From positions 1 to 27,698 of the forward strand of contig MU616997.1 of the NCBI GenBank assembly GCA_025201705.1: a DNA stretch of 27,698 nucleotides, written 5' to 3'. Position numbers and translations under genes: made by a program. A model generated the notes under the pieces. It was not told the origin of the DNA and did no database searches. It saw nothing but the letters and a program-made list of their open reading frames with translations. This stretch comes from Dissophora ornata. Its lineage: Eukaryota > Mortierellomycota > Mortierellomycetes > Mortierellales > Mortierellaceae. Every line of letters starts with the position of its first letter. Position 1 is the stretch's first letter. Positions 22,726 through 27,698 of this stretch are shown here, piece after piece.

Positions 22726-23454
22726 ATGAGCGCATCACAATCCACCAAGGAGCAGCAGCAGACGATCAAGGCAACGTTAAAAGCCATCGAACAAGACTAC
22801 AAGTCAAAAGTGCGCGAGGCCGAAAAGAAATGCAATGCGTTGCGCAAAGAAGCCGATAAAGTAGCGGATCGTGAACGGGCAGAAACCAAGGCCAAGAAGG
22901 ACAAAGCGGACAAGGAGGCCAAGGAAGAGTACCAACTAGTCAAGCATGAGGCTGGAGATATCCATGTCCAACTCGTCATGGACCTCGTCAAGAACGTCAT
23001 CCTCGACATCAAGTCCAGGAACCTCGAACAACTCTATGCAAAAGGAGGTTTCATTGGTCGTAGCAATTCCACCTGTTCGGCTGCATCGACGAGTAGTTCG
23101 TCCTCCTCATCCTTGGCCAAGGAAGATGCTGAGATCAAGGAATGGGTTGAGTATGCGGCAGAGCGGATGGAAATTCACATGTCCAAGAGTCAAGCGCGAC
23201 AACGGCTTTTGGAGGAGATTGCGTCCGGAGCGTTGATAAGACAGCATCAGGCGGAACAGGAGGCCATGCGAAGGACAGAAGATCTCCAACGTCAATTGCA
23301 GCAACTGCAGTTGCAACAACAACAGCAGCAGCAGCAGCAAGGAGGAATGACCTTCCCACAAGGGCAGGATGCTCCCCCGCCAGCATATATGAACACGATG
23401 GGTACCACAGGTATCAACGCCCAGGACTACAGCGTTTATGACAAGAAAAATTGA
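22726..23454 (+). CDS. Unrecognised charged coiled-coil protein with Gln-rich segment and PPxY motif
   Basis: Single-exon gene of 242 aa, the only intronless one here. I do not recognise the family. Residues about 5-75 are a highly charged Lys/Glu/Ala-rich stretch with heptad-like spacing, likely a coiled coil. A more hydrophobic helix follows (VQLVMDLVKNVILDI, about 82-96), then a Ser-rich linker, a second helix with an acidic start (about 135-175), a poly-Gln region (about 187-205) and a Pro-rich end containing PPPAY (a PPxY WW-domain ligand). There is no signal peptide or membrane segment. The coding status is supported by a TATA box about 95 bp upstream, a sensible ATG context and an AATAAA (23472-23477) 17 nt after the stop. 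A role in trafficking or ubiquitin-ligase recruitment through PPxY would be a guess. Confidence 0.75.
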   Translation: MSASQSTKEQQQTIKATLKAIEQDYKSKVREAEKKCNALRKEADKVADRERAETKAKKDKADKEAKEEYQLVKHEAGDIHVQLVMDLVKNVILDIKSRNLEQLYAKGGFIGRSNSTCSAASTSSSSSSSLAKEDAEIKEWVEYAAERMEIHMSKSQARQRLLEEIASGALIRQHQAEQEAMRRTEDLQRQLQQLQLQQQQQQQQQGGMTFPQGQDAPPPAYMNTMGTTGINAQDYSVYDKKN

Positions 23455-23831
23455 AAAAGCGAACACTGTACAATAAAAAGCACTATGGCAGACATCTGAA
23501 TGAGACATCCAAATGTCGATATTTGCGGCATGATGGTGCGCAACGACGAGAAGACTTGTTTTTTCAGACGATTATGCGACAGAACCAGTGGGTGATGATA
23601 AGCAAGAGAGAGTGTGAGAGAGTTAAAGAGATAATCAATTATGCCACATGTACACAGCCCACTTCATTGACAACGTGCATCATGACTCCAATATCTGCTT
23701 GTGTCCACCATCAATGCCATTCATATTTTTCGGCTGTTATTATTCGCCGTGCGCCGCAATGTCTTGGTGCACGCAAAAAAAATCAAGCATATAAAGTCTT
23801 AGATGTTGTAATGCCTTCGTCTTGGAGGTGG

Positions 23832-23853
23832 TTTTTTTTTTTTTTTTTTTTTT
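23832..23853. repeat. Poly-T homopolymer, 22 nt
   Basis: An uninterrupted T run in non-coding DNA downstream of the coiled-coil gene; length is likely to vary between assemblies. Confidence 0.85.
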
Positions 23854-24365
23854 GGTCTCGTTCTTTGCCGTTTGCTCCTGTGCCTTTCTCTATTTTCGCT
23901 TTTTGGTCACACACACATTGAGAAGAATGTTCTCAATCTCTTACACATGATAAAGAAAAAAACATAGCGTTGATTATAATGTATCTGCCGAACATATAAG
24001 TTTTTTTTTTTTTTTGGACCTGAGAAGATCGCGACTTTTTTTCTTTTTCTTTTTCCAAAAGCTGTGCTCATTGTTTCTCCTATCCCATCACCCCCCTCCC
24101 CACCCGTCCTCATTCACTACCGCGCTACCAAGTTTGATTCTTTCCATCCTTCCTCTTTGTTTCCCCTGCTTCAATTCAAACCATCATCCCGCGCTGATAC
24201 ATCCGCTCACCCCCCTAGACAAATCGCAAATGCCGTGTAGGTCTGGCCACGCATGAGCAATGGAAAGAAAAGTAACAATAGGCGCATATCCAAAGAAAGG
24301 TAGACAGAAAGAGGAGCGTCAAACTTATCTAGCGCGAAAGATGAACGGATAAGGAATCATGGACA

Positions 24366-24387
24366 GGGGGGGGGGGGTGTGTGTGTG
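24366..24387. repeat. G12 run followed by TG repeats
   Basis: Twelve G residues (24366-24377) run directly into about five TG units. The tract lies in the gene-free spacer. It is a sequencing-difficult site and could form G-rich secondary structure. Confidence 0.8.
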
Positions 24388-25756
24388 GATCATCAGACAG
24401 CAAAAAAGTAAATAAGAACACCAAGTAAAGGCTAAAACTATGAGCAATAGTAAACACCCCTGCTCGTGATGTTCGTTCGAACCTTTGCGGCGCAATGTTC
24501 GGTAGATCATCCCGACGACAAGATGTGCGGGACGCATACTCTCTGAAATATCGTTGGATTATCGAAAATTCACGACGACTCTATTTTGTCATATGTCAAG
24601 AAACTCCCTCGTATCCCCCACCCCCCAGTTAAGCTTCTTTGGTGTGGAGCTGAGTGTAGACCTTGGCTGTAGTCTAACAAAGCGTTCAATGAAGGGTGTT
24701 GCGATAAGGCGTTCAAAGAAAAAATAGAAAGACAGCCTAGAAAAAGTAAGAGAGAAGCGCTCTCAACCTTTTTTGCGGGTCCACTGAAGATGCAACCTTG
24801 TGTCCTGAGGAGCACGTTTTTGATGTGTTATTGGTGTTGCATGCTGTTGTAGCACGCGATTCTATTTTGTTTCGTTGTTGGTCTTGCTGGCATTTCGACT
24901 TTATTTGTTGTCCCTTTGTCCTTTCTCTTCGTTCTCTTTGGTGCATCATGACGCGTATGCTGGTGGATCTGTTTGGGTTCTTCACCCCCGTTTTCCCCTC
25001 CCCCTTCCTCTGCTACTACCTGGCCTTGCATCTCACTCGTGCTCTCTATATGTGTATATGTACATGCAGATATATCTTTTCCTCTTTGTCTTTTTCAACT
25101 CCTCCTTACTCTTGCAAGTGGGCATGAGAAAGAATCGTGGATTTTCGCATAGCACTCTGCGACAAGAGATGAAGTCCCGGCGGAGGAGTTTTTTTTTTAT
25201 TTTTATTGAGGGCTAGAAGGCAGTAGTGCCATGATGACTTCTTATCTTTCTCTGTTCCTTATGCTATCTTCGAGCAAAGAGAGAAGGCAAGGGATACGAA
25301 GATAGCTGCAAGATAAACATCAGCAACAAGAGGAAGAAGGAAAGAAAACACGACCATGCGATGTTGCTGTTTTCATGGTGATGAAGCTGTTCATGACTGA
25401 ATAGAGACGAGATTGAAATGAAATGAACGAATGAATTGAACCCTAATTAAATACGCCTGCGCTCGAAAAAAGAATTGAATGGCGGACTGAATTACTCGAC
25501 GGGGAGAAGAAGAACCAAAAAAAAAAAAGAGGGGAGACCCTTGCTTGCTGGCTCGCGTTTTTTGTCCTGTTTTTTTTCCTTGCGTGCATGGATACGATGT
25601 GATGAGATACGAGTGATGGAAAGAAGGCACTGGAGGCTACATAAACATGAACATGTACAGAACAAAAGAATGATGCTCTGCCTGCTTTGCACGCACTCCA
25701 CCGCGAATCTGTCAGCAAATATAACGATTCATTCATTCGTCCATTTCATATCTTAA

Positions 25757-26084
25757 ATCCCCTTTCTTTGTCCCGCCTTCCTTCTCTTACCCACCCTTTT
25801 TTTTTCTCTCTCTCTTTTTTTTTTCTTGTTCTCACTTCTCTCTTCCTTCTTCCACCTCTTCTTGCACCTCACCCTCACTCTTCTTCTCTCGGTGCACTCG
25901 TCGCTCATTCTCTTTCCTGCATTCGCTCCTCCCATTCCTCCCTCATTGCTTTCTTGCATCACCGAACTCGGACTATTCCTTGACCCTTGACCCAGCCTGA
26001 CAATTCTATCACCCCAAAAATCACTTCGTCTCTTTCCTCCGTCTCTTTGCTCCTCGCTTTACTCCCCTCCCCTCATTCTCGTCG
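25757..26084 (+). promoter_or_regulatory. Pyrimidine-rich promoter or leader of the zinc-finger gene
   Basis: About 330 bp immediately before the ATG at 26085 are strongly C+T-rich on the plus strand, with TTTTCTCTCTC and CTTCTTCCACCTC-like runs. This matches the CT-rich leader seen before UBR1 and the septin-like gene. No TATA box is apparent. Confidence 0.5.
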
Positions 26085-27674
26085 ATGACCTCCTTGCCCA
26101 AAGCGGGCATGGCCGCCATGTCCTTCTCCCACACCCACACAGGACAACGTGCCTCCTACTACCACTCCAATACCCAACGCCCACAGCCCCCGCCCCCGTC
26201 CTCCCCAGAGGGACAGGCGCCTACGCACCAACAATCGTATCAGTACCAACCGCGCCACTCCAATGATCAGCACTACCCTCAATCCCATCATCGCTATGAG
26301 AACCACCAGCACCCACCCCGATTCCAGTACTCACCCCCTCCACTGCCTTACGAGGATCAGTCTTACGGACACGATCGGCTTCCGTACGTCAGTAGTGGCG
26401 GATCGGCGTCCTCTCCCCACTCCTCGTTCACGTCTTCCCCCTCTTCCTCGACCTCACACTACTCCTCCCCCTCGCCCAAAACACAGCCAATGTCCATGTC
26501 CACAGTTCCAATTGATCGGCCTGTGAAGAAACTTCGAACCGATTTGATTGAGTCAGCAACCAATCCTGCTACCACCTCCGACATATCCATGCACGATCCG
26601 ACAGACGAAGCGACCCCGATGGCCGCGCACGTACTCCCCTCTCCCTCTCGCTCGCCCTCACCGTCCGACATAAACATGTCTCCCAAATCGCGATCCAGAT
26701 CCAGGTCCATGTCCTCTGTGCCCTCCGCCCACTCTTCTCAGTCCACAAACACTTCAATGGGTCCTCCGTCCGAGCAACTCCCGTTCACCTGTGCCATTGG
26801 CGACTGCAAAAAGTCGTACTCCACACACCAGGGTCTTCGCAGACACATTCGTGACCACAAAGACACGGATCAGGGCGAGCGTTATCCGTGCACTTTGCCC
26901 GGCTGTCGCGTCAGTCTGCGGACCAAACAGAGCCAGGCTGCCCACGTACGTCTGTGTAAACAAAAAGTGGCGGGAACACTTCACAGGTGCCCCGAACCAG
27001 ACTGCGACGCTGCCTACGGTTCGACCGAGAACTTGTCAAGGCACCGGCTCAAACACCAACGGGGCTTGGTCGGTGTCAAGTACCCGTGCGACTGGCCAGA
27101 GTGTGGCAAGATCCTTGCCACGCCCAAGAGTCTCAAAGATCACTTGCAAATTCATTCCGAAAGGGACGCGGGTATCAAGCTGAACTGCCCTATCCCTGGT
27201 TGCGGCAAGGTCTTTGGCACGAACCGTTGTCTGCGAGCACACGAACTGCGGTGTAAGCAGGTCAAGTCTGGTGAGCGTCTGTCCTGTCCAATTGAGGGCT
27301 GCAAAGCCACGTTCGGAAGCACGGATTATGTGCGGCGCCATGTTCTGGACCACGAGAAGGGGCTCATTGGAATGGAATTTCGTTGTGATTTCGCTGATTG
27401 TAAGGCCGTCCTGGCCAACCCCCTGACACTCCAACGACACAAGCAGTTGCATGAAGAGCAGTCGCTTGGGTTCGAGTGGATGTGTCTGGTCGAGGACTGT
27501 GGGAAGGTGTATTCGGGTAGCAAGCAGCTCACAGATCACCAGACAAGGATCCATAAGGATCTAGGCGCAGACTATCGCTTTTCGTGTCCTTACAAGCAAT
27601 GTCGTCAACAATTCGAGTGCCAGCGCACTGCCTACAAGCATGATTGTCTCTATCAAAAGGTAATTAGTCCCTAA
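26085..27674 (+). CDS. Nine-finger C2H2/C2HC zinc-finger protein, TFIIIA-like finger type (3' end uncertain)
   Basis: A putative nucleic-acid-binding nuclear protein. Residues 1-235 are His/Gln/Pro/Ser-rich low complexity with an Arg-Ser stretch (about 205-215). Nine fingers follow (about 236-522), all C-x4-C at the first half. Fingers 1, 3, 4, 6, 7 and 8 end in His-His, while fingers 2 and 5 end H-x3-C. Finger 9 has an irregular last half (YKHDC). Linkers are about 10 residues with a central Gly, not TGEKP. The nine-finger count and C-x4-C style recall fungal TFIIIA, but the long N-terminus and linkers differ, so this is only a possibility. An in-frame TAA lies at 27672-27674. However, AAG|GTAATT at 27660 is a fair splice donor followed by T-rich sequence, so the gene may continue past the window end. 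The last sure coding base is about 27659. Confidence 0.8.
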   Translation: MTSLPKAGMAAMSFSHTHTGQRASYYHSNTQRPQPPPPSSPEGQAPTHQQSYQYQPRHSNDQHYPQSHHRYENHQHPPRFQYSPPPLPYEDQSYGHDRLPYVSSGGSASSPHSSFTSSPSSSTSHYSSPSPKTQPMSMSTVPIDRPVKKLRTDLIESATNPATTSDISMHDPTDEATPMAAHVLPSPSRSPSPSDINMSPKSRSRSRSMSSVPSAHSSQSTNTSMGPPSEQLPFTCAIGDCKKSYSTHQGLRRHIRDHKDTDQGERYPCTLPGCRVSLRTKQSQAAHVRLCKQKVAGTLHRCPEPDCDAAYGSTENLSRHRLKHQRGLVGVKYPCDWPECGKILATPKSLKDHLQIHSERDAGIKLNCPIPGCGKVFGTNRCLRAHELRCKQVKSGERLSCPIEGCKATFGSTDYVRRHVLDHEKGLIGMEFRCDFADCKAVLANPLTLQRHKQLHEEQSLGFEWMCLVEDCGKVYSGSKQLTDHQTRIHKDLGADYRFSCPYKQCRQQFECQRTAYKHDCLYQKVISP

Positions 27675-27698
27675 AAATGCTTTGTTGTTGTTTTTTTT

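Larger units (their letters stand above)
23455..26084. other. 2.6 kb spacer without a recognisable gene
   Basis: Short open frames on both strands are low in complexity and show no conserved motif. The stretch holds T homopolymers (23832-23853, 24001-24015), a G run followed by TG repeats (24366-24387), purine-rich and pyrimidine-rich patches, and a CT-rich tract just before the zinc-finger gene (about 25757-26080). An AATAAA at 23472-23477 belongs to the preceding gene. I found no tRNA, rRNA or clear small-RNA signature. It may be a long regulatory region or leader of the zinc-finger gene. Confidence 0.5.

Noticed and set aside
23590..23690. GGTGATGA, resembling a snoRNA C box
   Set aside because: No convincing D box (CTGA) or terminal stem at the right distance.
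24475..24482. GTTCGAAC, resembling a tRNA T-loop
   Set aside because: No T-stem, anticodon arm or acceptor pairing could be built around it; it is just a short palindrome.
24570..25127. Small open frames on both strands in the long spacer
   Set aside because: Low-complexity, Phe/Leu/Cys-rich products without motifs, and no splice pattern that extends them into a family.
26085..27674. Firm assignment of the zinc-finger protein as TFIIIA
   Set aside because: Nine C-x4-C fingers fit, but the 235-residue low-complexity N-terminus, non-TGEKP linkers and period-three C2HC fingers do not clearly match.

Overview
The window looks like nuclear DNA of an early-diverging fungus, most plausibly Mucoromycota of the Mortierella type. 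This is inferred from the mix of genes and gene architecture; no species is named. Genes have many short (about 75-235 bp) GT-AG introns, often with a poly-T tract before the acceptor. Spacers are short and pyrimidine-rich, and homopolymer and dinucleotide runs are common. The clearest taxonomic hint is an animal-like RalGAP beta subunit, which I believe is lost from most Ascomycota and Basidiomycota, next to ordinary fungal genes (UBR1, bem46, GLN4).

Layout, left to right: (1) a RalGAP beta homologue on the minus strand, 8 exons, 1443 aa (5187 down to 68). (2) A 1 kb divergent promoter full of microsatellites. (3) A UBR1-type N-recognin E3 ubiquitin ligase on the plus strand, 6 exons, 2144 aa (6222-13307). 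(4) Convergent to it, a Bem46/ABHD13-type alpha/beta hydrolase, minus, 6 exons, 295 aa (14834 to 13413). (5) Gamma-tubulin, minus, 5 exons, 448 aa (17078 to 15319). (6) Head-to-head with gamma-tubulin, a divergent septin-like GTPase, plus (about 17832-19062, possibly with an upstream first exon). (7) Cytosolic glutaminyl-tRNA synthetase, plus, 5 exons including a 29-nt microexon, 806 aa (19362-22352). (8) An unrecognised 242-aa charged coiled-coil and Gln-rich protein, plus (22726-23454). (9) About 2.6 kb without a convincing gene. (10) A nine-finger C2H2/C2HC zinc-finger protein, plus (26085 to at least 27659, probably running off the window).

Exon boundaries were worked out by hand from splice consensus, reading phase and family similarity. 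The five spliced genes with firm starts (RalGAPB, UBR1, bem46, gamma-tubulin, GLN4) give uninterrupted frames whose summed exon lengths are multiples of three. The septin-like gene does too from its proposed start.

These are mostly housekeeping genes in small-GTPase control, protein degradation, the cytoskeleton and translation. They do not form a pathway cluster, and I saw no mobile element, CRISPR array, tRNA or rRNA. The less expected items are the RalGAP beta with a changed asparagine-thumb position, the septin-like GTPase that lacks the AKAD motif and shares a promoter with gamma-tubulin, the three-finger periodicity of the zinc-finger protein, several introns carrying complementary homopolymer tracts, and the unknown PPxY-containing coiled-coil protein.
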